A stretch of 64,000 bases of DNA from Variovorax paradoxus (GCF_902712855.1 NZ_LR743507.1:1350001-1414000); one strand, 5' to 3'. Counted from the stretch's first letter, positions 33,002 to 42,415 are shown. Numbers and translations are program-made. The notes: generated from the sequence alone by a model not told the origin.

Positions 33002-34177
33002 CTAGAAATCCACGAGGCTCAGGCCGATGCTCAGGACGGTGCGCTTGCGGTTGTAGTCGACCAGCGTATCGCCGTAGCCCGAGAACAGCTGCGTGTGGAA
33101 GCGCAGGTTGCTCTTGGTCGGGTCGCCGATGGCCTTGAGCCATTCGAGGCGGATCGAGCCGCGGCCGCTGTCGCGCAGGTTGTTGCGCACCGTCACGGCA
33201 AGCTGGTTCTCGCGGTTGAGGTTCCAGCGGCCGGTGACTTCCGCGCGGCCGATGTAGTCGGCGATGTCGGGGTTGTCGTCCTTCGCGGCATTCTCGGAAA
33301 TCCGCTTCCAGATGCGGCCGGTGATGGTGAAGCGGTCGTCGAGCTCGGCGCCGCCCATCAGGTACACGCGGTTCCAGCTGCGCGACAGCGGCAGCGTCTG
33401 GCCGTTCGACTGGTGCACGATGCCCAGGCCCGCGTAGCGCCAGCGCCAGCCGCCCGGCAGCTTGAAGTCGGTCGGGTAGACATACATCAGCTCGGGTTCG
33501 TGGTCGGTGGTGCGGAAGGGCCGCGAGATCGCACCGTTGAACAGCTGCCAGGTCGACTGCTGGCTGTAGGCGAACCACAGCGAGTCCTTCTTGACCGGGT
33601 CGTTCTGCGTGAGCAGGCCCTGCGCCAGCTTGGTGCGCACCGACAGGCCGATGCGCATCTCGTTGGCCTGGTAGGCCACGGGGTCGGCGGTGTGGTCGGC
33701 CGAGGGCGAGGTGGGGGTGTCGGGCCGCTTCGTGGCGGCCGACACCGACACGTTGAGCGGGCGATAGCCGCGGAAGCCGAAGGTGCCGCAGTCGGTGGCG
33801 TTCTCGAGTTCCCAGAAGCGCGAGAGCGTCGAGTACTGGCGGTCGCGGCAGCCTTCGGTGGTGGCCACCGAGACCACGCGCGTGGCCGGAACGGCGCCGT
33901 CCACGGGCGGGGCCTGGGTGCTCGCGAGCACCGGCGGCGCCACCGGCACCGACACCGAAGGCAGCGTCTGCTGCTGCGCCCAGCGGTCGAAGCAGGCCAG
34001 CCGCGCCTCGTTGTTGGCGCCGAGCGCGGTGCACTGCTGCCAGGTGAGCTGCGCGTCGGCCAGCGGGCTCGCGGGCTTGTCGACGGCCTGCGCGTGCGCC
34101 GTGGCCGCGCCGCCCAGGCAGGCGGCCATGGCCGCCAGCGTGCCGAACCCGAAGTGATGAGGTCGTGTGCTCTTCAT
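33002..34177 (-). CDS. pldA: Outer membrane phospholipase A
   Basis: A 391-aa protein. The start at 34177 has a strong RBS (aggaagg) and gives a Sec signal peptide (MKSTRPHHFGFGTLAAMAACLGGAATAHA-QA). A ~110-residue N-terminal extension with cysteines precedes the barrel, so it is longer than E. coli PldA (289 aa). The catalytic signature is intact: HQSNGQ gives the His and Ser, and SRSWNRVYL gives the Asn, in the right spacing. The calcium-dependent dimeric barrel hydrolyses phospholipids and lysophospholipids in the outer leaflet and helps keep lipid asymmetry. Its ATG overlaps the stop of the lipoprotein gene upstream. Confidence 0.92.
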   Translation of the reverse strand: MKSTRPHHFGFGTLAAMAACLGGAATAHAQAVDKPASPLADAQLTWQQCTALGANNEARLACFDRWAQQQTLPSVSVPVAPPVLASTQAPPVDGAVPATRVVSVATTEGCRDRQYSTLSRFWELENATDCGTFGFRGYRPLNVSVSAATKRPDTPTSPSADHTADPVAYQANEMRIGLSVRTKLAQGLLTQNDPVKKDSLWFAYSQQSTWQLFNGAISRPFRTTDHEPELMYVYPTDFKLPGGWRWRYAGLGIVHQSNGQTLPLSRSWNRVYLMGGAELDDRFTITGRIWKRISENAAKDDNPDIADYIGRAEVTGRWNLNRENQLAVTVRNNLRDSGRGSIRLEWLKAIGDPTKSNLRFHTQLFSGYGDTLVDYNRKRTVLSIGLSLVDF

Positions 34178-34665
34178 TGCTTTCCTTCCTGTGAGGCTGC
34201 CTTGCTCAGGACGAACGGGTGGACGCTCTCGTCCGCCGCGTTGCGCCATGTGCCCCTGAACTCCCGGCCGCACGAGCCGGCCTGGAGCTTGCCCGACCAG
34301 ACGCCGCTGATGGCGCGCCCGTCGAGCGATTCGTCGATGGAGAGGGCGCCTTCGTCGTCGACGTCGCCGGCGAGCTGCGCCACGGTGGCCTTGCCCGCGC
34401 GGGACGCGTCGGGCGCGCCCCGGGTGATGGTGCCGCGCACGCCTTCGTAGTCGGGGTGCTTGCCGAGCTGCACCGCGGACACGGCGGGCAGACCGTCGAA
34501 GCGGGCTTCCCAGCGGCCGTAGAGCGCCTGCGGGGGCAGGTCGCGTGCGTCGGTGGGGCAGTCGGGGTTGCTGCCGCGAACGCCGCCGGGGCCGGCGGCA
34601 CAGCCGGCCAGCAGTGCCGCACCGGCGAGCAGCGCGGCGGCGAGCGGGAGGCGGGCCGCGCTCAT
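34174..34665 (-). CDS. Small lipoprotein of unknown function in the rep-pldA operon
   Basis: A 163-aa protein with a lipoprotein signal peptide: LLAGAALLAGCAAG has the lipobox with Cys near residue 22. The mature part contains LYGRWEARFDGLP, a region with GTITRGAPDASRAGKATVAQLAGDVDDEG and a C-terminal WSGKLQAGSCGREFRGTW, a pattern like small beta-barrel lipoproteins that bind or scaffold at the envelope. Its ATG (34665) overlaps the stop of the helicase gene and its stop overlaps the pldA ATG, so it is translationally locked between the two. Function is unknown; an envelope role together with PldA is an inference. Confidence 0.75.
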   Translation of the reverse strand: MSAARLPLAAALLAGAALLAGCAAGPGGVRGSNPDCPTDARDLPPQALYGRWEARFDGLPAVSAVQLGKHPDYEGVRGTITRGAPDASRAGKATVAQLAGDVDDEGALSIDESLDGRAISGVWSGKLQAGSCGREFRGTWRNAADESVHPFVLSKAASQEGKQ

Positions 34666-36767
34666 GGCGCTGCCGCGGCAGCCGCGGCCTTGGCCGCGCT
34701 GTCCTGCGCCTTGCGTGCGAACTCGGCGCGCAGCGCCTTGAGCTTCTCGCGCGGGTCTTCCTTGATGGTGGCCTTGTCCAGGCCCATCTCGGCGATGAAG
34801 CGGCTCGGCACGCAGGGCACCATCTCCCGGCCCTGCTTGCGCTTCTTGGTCCAGCTCACGGCCAGGCTGCGCTGCGCACGCGTGATGCCCACGTACATCA
34901 GGCGACGCTCTTCCTGAAGGCGCTGCAGCGTGTCGTCGCTCACCTTCTGCTGTCGTCCGTTGTCGTCGTCGAGCTTGAAGGGCAGCAGCCCTTCGCTCAC
35001 GCCGATCAGCATCACGTGCGGCCACTCGAGGCCCTTGGAGGCGTGCAGCGTGGACAGCGTGACCACGTTCTGGTCCTGCTCGCGCTCGCTGATGGTCGAC
35101 AGCAGCGAGATGGTCTGCGCCACCTCAAGCAGGCTCTTGCGCTCGGTCTCGATGTTGCTGTCGGCGCCCGATGTGTCGTCGAGCGCACCGCCGGCGCGCT
35201 GCGACATCCAGTCGACGAACTCCAGCACGTTCGACCAGCGCGATGCCGCGGCGGCCTCGCTGTCCTCGCCGTCGTACAGGTGCTTCTCGTAGTCGATCTC
35301 CTTCAGCCAGTCGAGCATGAAGGCGCGCGAGTCTTCCGCGCCCATGGTGCGGCGCGCGCGGTATTCGAGATCGTTGATGTAGCGGCCGAACTCGTGGATG
35401 CCCTCGAGCGTGCGCTTGGGCATCACGCTCGGCAGCGAGGGGCTGAACAGCGCCTCGAACAGGCTGAGCTTGTACTGGCTCGCGAAGGTGCCGAGGCTCG
35501 CCAGCGTGGTGTGGCCGATGCCGCGCTTGGGCGTGGTGATGGCGCGCAGGAACGCCGGGTCGTCGTCGTTGTTGACCCACAGCCGGAACCAGCCGCAGAG
35601 GTCCTTGATCTCGGCGCGGTCGAAGAAGCTCTGCCCGCCCGACACCTTGTACGGGATCTGCGCCTTGCGCAGCGCCTGCTCGAACACGCGCGCCTGGTGG
35701 TTGGCGCGGTACAGGATGGCGAAGTCGCGGAACTCCTTGTACTGCTTGCCCTGCGTGAGCGCGTCGCCCGCGCGGATGCTGACGATGCGCGCCACCGCGC
35801 GCTCGGCCTCGTGCACCTCGCTGTCGGCATCGACGATGCGCACCGGTTCGCCTTCGCCGAGCTCGGAGAACAGCGTCTTCGGGAACAGCTTGGGGTTGGG
35901 GCCGATCACGTTGTTGGCCGCGCGCAGGATGGCGCTGGTGGAGCGGTAGTTCTGCTCGAGCTTGATGACCTTCAGCGTCGGGTAGTCGACCGGCAGCTTG
36001 CGCAGGTTGTCGAGCGTGGCGCCCCGCCAGCCGTAGATCGACTGGTCGTCGTCGCCCACCGCGGTGAACTGGCCCTTCTCGCCGGCCAGCGCCTTCAGCA
36101 CTTCGTACTGGGTGGCGTTGGTGTCCTGGTATTCGTCCACCAGGATGTGGCCCAGCGCGGCCTGCCACTTGGCGCGCACCTCGGGAAAATCGTGAAGCAG
36201 CTTCAGCGGCATGCCGATCAGGTCGTCGAAGTCGACGCTCTGGTAGGCCTGCAGGCGCTCTTCGTAGCGCGCCATGATCTTGGCCGTGATGCGCTCGTTG
36301 TCGTCGGCGGCCTGGGCCTCGGCCTGCGCTGCGTTCAGGCCCATGTTCTTCCACTTGCTGATGGTCCACTGCCAGATGCGCGCGGTCGCCGCGTCGGTGG
36401 TGCCGCCGGCGTCCTTCAGGATCTTGGTGACGTCGTCGGCATCGAGGATGCTGAATGCGGGCTTCAGACCGAGCACTCCGCCGTCTTCGCGCATCATGCG
36501 CACGCCCAGCGCGTGGAAGGTGCAGACGACGACCTTGCGCGCGTCCTTGCCGATCAGGTCCTTGGCGCGCTCGCGCATTTCCGCGGCGGCCTTGTTGGTG
36601 AAGGTGATGGCCGCGATGCGCTGCGGCGCAAGACCGGCCTGGATGAGGCGGCCGATCTTGTGAGTGATCACCCGCGTCTTGCCCGAGCCTGCGCCTGCAA
36701 GCACCAGGCAGGGACCGTGCATGTAGTTGACAGCTTCCTGCTGCGCGAGATTGAGACCGTGAGACAT
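34662..36767 (-). CDS. rep: ATP-dependent DNA helicase, Rep/UvrD type (SF1A)
   Basis: A 701-aa superfamily 1A helicase. Motif I GAGSGKT (residues ~25-31), Ia ITFTNKAA, II VDEYQDTN, III FTAVGDDDQSIYGWRGA, IV KLEQNYRST, V VTLSTLHASKGLEWPHV and VI EERRLMYVGITRA are all present. The start MSHGLNLAQQEAVNYMHGPCLVLAG and the lack of the longer UvrD C-terminal tail make it closer to Rep (673 aa) than to UvrD (720 aa), though either name is used in related genomes. Such a 3'-5' helicase clears replication forks of proteins and unwinds DNA in repair. The upstream frame to 36941 is open but the ATG at 36767 gives the conserved N-terminus. Confidence 0.88.
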   Translation of the reverse strand: MSHGLNLAQQEAVNYMHGPCLVLAGAGSGKTRVITHKIGRLIQAGLAPQRIAAITFTNKAAAEMRERAKDLIGKDARKVVVCTFHALGVRMMREDGGVLGLKPAFSILDADDVTKILKDAGGTTDAATARIWQWTISKWKNMGLNAAQAEAQAADDNERITAKIMARYEERLQAYQSVDFDDLIGMPLKLLHDFPEVRAKWQAALGHILVDEYQDTNATQYEVLKALAGEKGQFTAVGDDDQSIYGWRGATLDNLRKLPVDYPTLKVIKLEQNYRSTSAILRAANNVIGPNPKLFPKTLFSELGEGEPVRIVDADSEVHEAERAVARIVSIRAGDALTQGKQYKEFRDFAILYRANHQARVFEQALRKAQIPYKVSGGQSFFDRAEIKDLCGWFRLWVNNDDDPAFLRAITTPKRGIGHTTLASLGTFASQYKLSLFEALFSPSLPSVMPKRTLEGIHEFGRYINDLEYRARRTMGAEDSRAFMLDWLKEIDYEKHLYDGEDSEAAAASRWSNVLEFVDWMSQRAGGALDDTSGADSNIETERKSLLEVAQTISLLSTISEREQDQNVVTLSTLHASKGLEWPHVMLIGVSEGLLPFKLDDDNGRQQKVSDDTLQRLQEERRLMYVGITRAQRSLAVSWTKKRKQGREMVPCVPSRFIAEMGLDKATIKEDPREKLKALRAEFARKAQDSAAKAAAAAAAP

Positions 36768-36953
36768 GGGGGATGGCGAAACCGGAAGTCGCCGCGCGGA
36801 ACCGCGGGCGAAAAAGCGTGAAAGCGCGCAATGATACGGGGACGGCTCGAGCCGGCGATGTAGGCCGTGCACCCCTCCATGCGGCTTCTGCAGCCCCTGC
36901 GTGGCCGGCGGGTCGCCTCGGCGAGACCCTGCCGGAAACACGACAATCGGCAG

Positions 36954-37973
36954 GTGCTGCCTGTATTCCTTGTTACCTTCCCTTTCTTCGCGTTAATCGC
37001 CGCAGGGTACGCCGCCGCACGTGGGCGCATCCTCCCGCTGGACGCGATTCCCGGTCTCAATACCTTCGTGCTGTATTTCGCGCTGCCGTGCATGCTGCTG
37101 CGCTTCGGCGCGGGCACGCCCATCGGCCAGCTGCTGGACGGCAGCGTCGCACTGGTCTGGGGCGTGTGCGCGCTGGCGGTGGTGGCGGGCGTAGTGATGT
37201 TCACGCGCAATGCGCGCGTCGGCTGGAACGACGCCGCCTTCGGCGCGCTGGTGGCCGCATTTCCGAACACCGGCTTCATGGGCGTGCCGCTGCTGGTGGC
37301 CATTCTCGGGGCGCAGGCCGCGGGTCCGATGATCATCGCGATCGCCTTCGACATGGTGGTGACCTCGTCGCTGTGCATCGCGCTGTCCCGGCTCGACGGC
37401 GCCGCCGGCGCGGGGCGGCAGGGCGCCTCGTTGGCGGCGCGCAAGGCGCTGCGCGGCATCCTGGTGAACCCGATGCCGTGGTCGATCCTGCTGGGCGTGC
37501 TGCTGTCGGCTGCGCGCTGGCCACTGCCGGGCCCGATCGAAAAAACCATCGCCATGCTGGCCGATGCCGCCTCGCCGGTGGCGCTCTTCACCATCGGCGC
37601 GGTGCTGGCGCGTTCGGCACTGCTGGCGCGCGAGCACGGCGCCAGCGAGGCGGTGGCGCAGGCGATGGGCACCGGTTTGAAGGCTGCGCCCCGGGCGCCT
37701 TGGGCCGACGTGCTGCCGGTGGTGGCCGTGAAGCTGCTTGTGCATCCGCTGCTGGTGTGGGGCCTCGGGCTCGGCGCCATCGCGGCGGGGCTGGCGCTGT
37801 CGCATGCCGCGCTGGCGACGATCGTGCTGGTCGCCGCATTGCCCAGCGCGAGCAACGTGTCGATGCTGGCCGAGCGCTTCGGCGCGGACAACGGGCGCAT
37901 CGCCCGCATCATTCTCTGGACGACCGCGGTGGCCTTCTTCAGCTTCCCGCTGGCGGTGGGACTGCTGAAGTGA
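36954..37973 (+). CDS. AEC-family transporter (auxin efflux carrier / malonate-type permease)
   Basis: A 339-aa membrane protein with about ten hydrophobic segments and the usual AEC start LPVFLVTFPFFALIAAGYAAARGRIL and NTFVLYFALPCMLLRFGAG. The middle loop is hydrophilic, and the second half again holds NPMPWSILLGVLLS and ALPSASNVSMLAERFG, the conserved pattern of the second AEC repeat. Members transport malonate and other small acids. I chose GTG at 36954 because the frame before it (from 36867) would add a charged, non-family tail. It is divergent from the helicase gene. Confidence 0.85.
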   Translation: MLPVFLVTFPFFALIAAGYAAARGRILPLDAIPGLNTFVLYFALPCMLLRFGAGTPIGQLLDGSVALVWGVCALAVVAGVVMFTRNARVGWNDAAFGALVAAFPNTGFMGVPLLVAILGAQAAGPMIIAIAFDMVVTSSLCIALSRLDGAAGAGRQGASLAARKALRGILVNPMPWSILLGVLLSAARWPLPGPIEKTIAMLADAASPVALFTIGAVLARSALLAREHGASEAVAQAMGTGLKAAPRAPWADVLPVVAVKLLVHPLLVWGLGLGAIAAGLALSHAALATIVLVAALPSASNVSMLAERFGADNGRIARIILWTTAVAFFSFPLAVGLLK

Positions 37974-38000
37974 GCGGGCCGGGCCGGCGACGCGGCTGGG

Positions 38001-38723
38001 TCAGGGCGTGAGCACGCCGAGCTTGTAGGGGTCCGCGTCGGGCAGGCGCTCGCACTTGGAGAAGTCGCGGCCCTGCGTGCCGTCGCAGTAGTAGGTGTTG
38101 TAGACGCGGCCGAAGAGCGTCGGGCTCGCGGTGAAGAGAACGCCGTGGTCGGGTTGCCAGTTGTCCTTCATCAGTTCCCGGGATGCCGGCGCGGCGCCGG
38201 CTTCGGCCGGCTTGGCGGCGGCCAGCGTCGTCGCGCCGGAGGCGGAACCGGGCGAGGGTGTGAAGTCGGCCAGCGTCTTGTGCGCCTCGTCGCCGCGCCA
38301 GCGCACCGCGAGCTCGGCCGCCGTGGGTCGCGCCGCCACCGGCAGCAGGATGCCGTTGACCTGTCCGCCGTAGCCGAAGCGGTGCGTCCGCCCCGCGAGG
38401 AAGGCATAGGCGCAGGCGGCCATGCACTGGCCGCGCACCTCGGTCTGCACGCCGCTCGCGCGAATGGCGTCTGCGTAGGCGCCCGCCGCCTCGGCGGTGC
38501 CGCCGAACGAATCCTCGAAAACCACCGTGTGCACAGTGCCGCTGGAAAGCTGTTCGGTGAACTCCTTGACGGCGCTGCCGTCGAGCATGCCCGAGACCAG
38601 CAGCCGGCTGCCTTGCACCGCCAGCTCGGCCGCGCGAGCCGGTGGTACGGCAGCAATGCCCGCGACCGCGCAGAGCATTGCTGCGACGGACAGAACCCAA
38701 CCAGACACGAACGGCGGTTTCAT
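38001..38723 (-). CDS. Exported ClpP-like (periplasmic crotonase-fold) protein lacking the nucleophile Ser
   Basis: A 240-aa protein with a signal peptide (VLSVAAMLCAVAGIAAVPPARA-AE). Residues ~35-140 follow the ClpP-class pattern of exported proteins: LSSGTVHTVVFEDSFGGTAEAAGAYADAIRASG and TEVRGQCMAACAYAFLAGRTHRFG. In the usual family the segment is CxSAC, where the Ser is the nucleophile; here it reads CMAAC, so an Ala takes that place. The rest (VYNTYYCDGTQGRDFSKCERLP) is less conserved, with Cys residues that may pair. It is more likely a binding or pseudoenzyme form than an active protease, unless another residue serves. It stands alone between unrelated genes. Confidence 0.65.
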   Translation of the reverse strand: MKPPFVSGWVLSVAAMLCAVAGIAAVPPARAAELAVQGSRLLVSGMLDGSAVKEFTEQLSSGTVHTVVFEDSFGGTAEAAGAYADAIRASGVQTEVRGQCMAACAYAFLAGRTHRFGYGGQVNGILLPVAARPTAAELAVRWRGDEAHKTLADFTPSPGSASGATTLAAAKPAEAGAAPASRELMKDNWQPDHGVLFTASPTLFGRVYNTYYCDGTQGRDFSKCERLPDADPYKLGVLTP

Positions 38724-38967
38724 GGCGACCTTTGCAAAGCTGGACTCGCGGCACCCGAAGGATGGCGTGCGAGCAGGCTTGGAACGCGAAACCCGCGGCG
38801 AGTTCGCGCCGTTACAGCTTGTGCAGCGGCAGGGGATGCGTCAACTGTTTTTTCACAAAATTTCGGGTAGGCCGGGCAGGCCGTACGGCATAGGGGCCGC
38901 TACCACTTCAGGTGAATGCTTGTGTTTGCAGAACCGCTGGTACAGTAGTCCCAAGTCAAAGATGTGA

Positions 38968-39189
38968 ATGGGGCGCGCGATGGCAATTCTGGTTCGCATC
39001 CTGGTGTGGGTGACCTGGCTCGCAGGAGTCGGGTGGTTGTGGCAAGCCGGCAAGTTCGGCACGGCCACTGCGATAGCGCTCGGGGCGCTGAGTCTCGTGG
39101 TGTTCGCCTGGCCGGCGAGCGTGGCGCGGCGAAGGCACAACGAACTGCGCTATGTCGACATGGGCAAGGAGCCCACGGGCTACCACTGA
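38968..39189 (+). CDS. Small two-helix membrane protein
   Basis: A 73-aa protein with two hydrophobic stretches (ILVRILVWVTWLAGVGWLWQAG and TAIALGALSLVVFAWPASVA) and an RRRHNELRYVDMGKEP tail. It probably sits in the inner membrane with a cytoplasmic end. ATG at 38968 is used; a second ATG at 38980 (MAILVR) is equally possible. No family is recognised. Upstream bases 38724-38967 contain no other gene. Confidence 0.6.
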   Translation: MGRAMAILVRILVWVTWLAGVGWLWQAGKFGTATAIALGALSLVVFAWPASVARRRHNELRYVDMGKEPTGYH

Positions 39190-39235
39190 TAGATATCGCG
39201 GTGTCCTGTAGAGGCACGGCTCCGGGCCGGTCCGG

Positions 39236-40165
39236 TCATGAGCCCGGCTTTTCCTGCAGGCGCTGGAATTCGTGGCGCTTCATCGTGATGTATTCGGCGC
39301 GGTCCATCTCGTGCAGCTGCTGCGCGTACTGCTCGGTGGCATCGAACCACGCGCCCAGGCGCTGCTCGAGCTGGCCCGGCGCGGGCGCATCGAGGTAGCT
39401 GTCGATCGCGAGGTAGTACCGCATGGTGTTGCGCTCGACCACGCCGCGCACGCCGCCGATGTAACCCTCGCCCTGGTCCTTGCGAGTGAACCCGACCTTG
39501 TCGCTGCCCAGCGTCGCCAGGTAGCCCTTCATCGCGATTTGCGCGGCCACGCCGTAGGCGTAGGCATAGCCCAGGTGCACGGCGGTCTTGCCGCCCTCGG
39601 CCGGCGTGGCCTCGAGCCTGATGCTGTAGTCGCGCGTGGACAGCGGGCCGGTGGCCGCGCTCAGGCGCACGTCGAGGTAGTCCGCTTCGGCTTTCGAGAG
39701 CATGAATGCGAAATCGATCTTCTGCGCGTCGGACAGCGGCTGGTCGAACTTGCGGCCTACCGCCAACGCGACCGTTGCGCCGCCGTTCGTGACGGCGCAG
39801 TGCTTGGTGTTGAGGTGCAGCATCAGCACCTGGCACCATGCGGCGGGCTCGCGCAGCGCGCCGCTCACGCGTGCGAAGGGATGGTCGACCAGCGCATACA
39901 CATCGCCGCTCAGGCGGTCTGCCGCTTCCCTCGATTCGAGCGTCAGCGGTCGCCTGAACGCATTGCGCGCCAGCTGCGGCTTGAGGGTCTCGAGCTTGGC
40001 GCGCAGCGCGTCGGCATCGCCGGACGATGGCGCCGGCTGTTGCGCTAGCGCCGCGAAGGACGCAAGCACCGCAGCCACGGCCAGCAGCCAGCCGAGGCCG
40101 GTGCGATGAAAAGTGCGAGCGAACCTGGCGGAACTGGCGGAACGGATTTCCATGGTGCGGACCAT
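39236..40165 (-). CDS. Exported protein of unknown function
   Basis: A 309-aa protein with a signal peptide (LGWLLAVAAVLASFAALA-QQ). The mature part has YALVDHPFARVSGALREPAAWCQVLMLHLNTKHC, two nearby Cys residues that may form a disulfide, and a START-like pattern of alternating strands (YSIRLEATPAEGGKTAVHLGYAYAYGVAAQIAMKGYLAT). The C-terminus is charged and helical. I do not recognise the family; a periplasmic lipid- or ligand-binding role is possible but unproven. The ATG at 40153 (MEIRSAS) is an alternative start. It lies just downstream of priA on the same strand. Confidence 0.6.
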   Translation of the reverse strand: MVRTMEIRSASSARFARTFHRTGLGWLLAVAAVLASFAALAQQPAPSSGDADALRAKLETLKPQLARNAFRRPLTLESREAADRLSGDVYALVDHPFARVSGALREPAAWCQVLMLHLNTKHCAVTNGGATVALAVGRKFDQPLSDAQKIDFAFMLSKAEADYLDVRLSAATGPLSTRDYSIRLEATPAEGGKTAVHLGYAYAYGVAAQIAMKGYLATLGSDKVGFTRKDQGEGYIGGVRGVVERNTMRYYLAIDSYLDAPAPGQLEQRLGAWFDATEQYAQQLHEMDRAEYITMKRHEFQRLQEKPGS

Positions 40166-40202
40166 GATCGTCCTCTTCGCGCCGCCGTGCAGGACAACCG
40201 GC

Positions 40203-42383
40203 TCAGATGCTGTGCGGATCGACGTCGACGAGCCAGCGGATCACGCCCTTGCCCTCGGGCGTGCGTCGCAGTTCGTGCAGCAGCGGCTGCCAGCCTGCGA
40301 GCAGCCGCTGAAGGGCCGCGCGGGAGGGGCTTTCGATGAGCATCTGCGCGCGCTCGACGTTGGCCACGCGCTGGATCGCCAGGGGCACGGCGGGGTAGCG
40401 CGTTACCACGTCGGCGCCGGGCAGCGCCTCGGCCTGGTCGGCGGCGATGTTCAGGAAGGCCTGCGCCACCGACTGCTCGCGGGCGTCGGCGCGCAGCAGC
40501 GCCTGGAATGCGAAGGGCGGCATGGCCGCGGCACGGCGCTCGTCGAGCTGCTGCTGCGCGAAGGCGGCGTAGTCGTGCTTGCGCAGTGCCATGAACAGCG
40601 GGTGCTGCGCATGGTGCGTCTGGATCCACATCTCGGCCTTGGCGCCTTGCGCCGCCAGGTAGGCGGCGTCGCGGCCCGCGCGGCCGGCCGATTGCATCAG
40701 CAGGCTGAACAGGCGCTCGGGCGCGCGGAAGTCGCTCGAGAACAGCGCGCCGTCGGGATTCACCGCCGCCACCAGCGTGATGCGACGGAAGTCGTGACCC
40801 TTGGCGATCATCTGCGTGCCGACCAGCACGTCGACCTCGCCAGCGTGCACCGCCGCGAGCTGCGACTCGAGCGCACCCTGCTTCTTCGTGCTGTCGGCAT
40901 CGATGCGCGCGATGCGCACCGGGCTGCCGTCCGGGTGCTTCACCGTGGCGAAGAGTTCGGCCAGGTGTTCCTCCAGCCGCTCGGTGCCGCGGCCCACGGG
41001 CGCGATGTCGGGGTTGCCGCAGGCGGGACAGGCGCGCGGCACGCGTTCCGTGAAACCGCAATGGTGGCAGCGCAAGGTGCGGTCGATCTTGTGGAACACG
41101 CGGTAGGCGCTGCAGTGCGGGCACTCGCTCTTCCAGCCGCAGTCGCCGCAGGCCAGCACTGGCGCATAGCCGCGCCGGTTCAGGAAGATCATGCTCTGCT
41201 CGCCGCGCGCGATGCGCTGGCCGATGGCATCGAGCAGCGCGCCCGAAATCACGGTCTTGGGCGGCTGCAGGTTCATGTCGACCAGGCGCACCGCCGGCAG
41301 TTCGCCCGCACCGATGCGCGACGGCATGGCCAGCCGCACGTAGCGCCCGCCCGGGTCTTCGCCCTCGGCGGGCCGGCTCTGGTGCCAGCTCTCGAGCGAC
41401 GGCGTGGCGGAGCCGAGGATCACCTTGGCCTTTTCGCGCTGGCCGCGCCACACGGCGAGGTCGCGCGCGGAATAACGGGCGCCTTCCTGCTGCTTGTAGC
41501 TCGGGTCGTGTTCCTCGTCGACCACGATCAGCTTCAGCGCCGGGATCGACGCGAACACCGCCATGCGGGTGCCCAGCACGATGCGCGCTGCGCCGCCGTG
41601 CGCCGCCAGCCAGCTCGCCAGCCGCTGCGGGTTGGTCATGCCGCTGTGCAGCGACACCACCGCCTCGTCGCCGAACCGGGCCTTGAAGCGGGCCTCGAGC
41701 TGCGGCGTGAGGTTGATCTCGGGCACCATCACCAGCGCCTGGGCGTCGGGATCGCGCGCCAGCAGGTCGGCCACGCAGCGCAGGTACACCTCGGTCTTGC
41801 CGCTGCCGGTGCTGCCGACCAGCAGGAAGGTGCCGGTTTCAGCGTCGATCCGCGCCAACGCCGCCGTTTGCTCTGCGCTGAGTGCTATCAGGTTCGACGA
41901 TTCGGCGGTCTCGGCCACCGGCCCCGCCGTCGTCCTGCGCTTGAGCCGGCGAGCCAGTTGGGTGGTCGTCAGGTCGCGCAACTGCGGCGGCAGCGCGGCC
42001 AGCGCGATCTCGCCGATCGAGCGCTGGTAATAGCGCGCGGCAAAGGCCACGAGGTTGCGCCAGGCCTCGCCGAGCGGGTCGAGCGCATCCAGCGCGGACC
42101 CCACGGGCCTGAGGGCCATGTCGGGCTCGGCGCCCTCCAGCGACACAGGCTCGTTCCACACCACGCCCAGCACCTCGCGCTTGCCGAGCGGCACCCGCAC
42201 CAACGTGCCGGGCGGCATCGGCTCGGCGCTGGCGTAGCTCAGCAGGTCGCCCAACGCGGCATGCGCGGGCGTCTGCACCGCGATGTCGAGACGCCAGGGA
42301 AGCGCCGGCGGACGACCGTTCGTCGGCTGGGACGGCTCGTCGAGGGGAAGGGCGGCGGTGGAAATGGTTGACCTTCTTGGCAA
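40203..42383 (-). CDS. priA: Primosomal protein N' (replication restart helicase)
   Basis: A 726-aa PriA, near the usual 730 aa. The DNA-binding domain starts with DIAVQTPAHAALGDLLSYA. Helicase motifs are Walker A GSTGSGKTE, II VDEEHDPSYKQ, III ILGSATPS, and VI QSAGRAGRD. The Cys-rich zinc insert has CGDCGWKSECPHC and CHHCGF...CPACG, eight cysteines for two zinc ions. PriA recognises abandoned forks and loads the primosome through DnaB. The Rep-like helicase gene in this window is a known functional partner pathway in fork restart, though the two genes are not in one operon. Confidence 0.96.
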   Translation of the reverse strand: MPRRSTISTAALPLDEPSQPTNGRPPALPWRLDIAVQTPAHAALGDLLSYASAEPMPPGTLVRVPLGKREVLGVVWNEPVSLEGAEPDMALRPVGSALDALDPLGEAWRNLVAFAARYYQRSIGEIALAALPPQLRDLTTTQLARRLKRRTTAGPVAETAESSNLIALSAEQTAALARIDAETGTFLLVGSTGSGKTEVYLRCVADLLARDPDAQALVMVPEINLTPQLEARFKARFGDEAVVSLHSGMTNPQRLASWLAAHGGAARIVLGTRMAVFASIPALKLIVVDEEHDPSYKQQEGARYSARDLAVWRGQREKAKVILGSATPSLESWHQSRPAEGEDPGGRYVRLAMPSRIGAGELPAVRLVDMNLQPPKTVISGALLDAIGQRIARGEQSMIFLNRRGYAPVLACGDCGWKSECPHCSAYRVFHKIDRTLRCHHCGFTERVPRACPACGNPDIAPVGRGTERLEEHLAELFATVKHPDGSPVRIARIDADSTKKQGALESQLAAVHAGEVDVLVGTQMIAKGHDFRRITLVAAVNPDGALFSSDFRAPERLFSLLMQSAGRAGRDAAYLAAQGAKAEMWIQTHHAQHPLFMALRKHDYAAFAQQQLDERRAAAMPPFAFQALLRADAREQSVAQAFLNIAADQAEALPGADVVTRYPAVPLAIQRVANVERAQMLIESPSRAALQRLLAGWQPLLHELRRTPEGKGVIRWLVDVDPHSI

Positions 42384-42415
42384 GGGTTGTTAATGCGACT
42401 TGGAGCAAGGCCACT

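Noticed and set aside
32664..34034. Open frames running through the 98-bp repeats and antisense to pldA
   Set aside because: Translations repeat the same SPPGFAHFVSLLL-like string per unit and have no domain; pldA on the other frame has intact catalytic residues.
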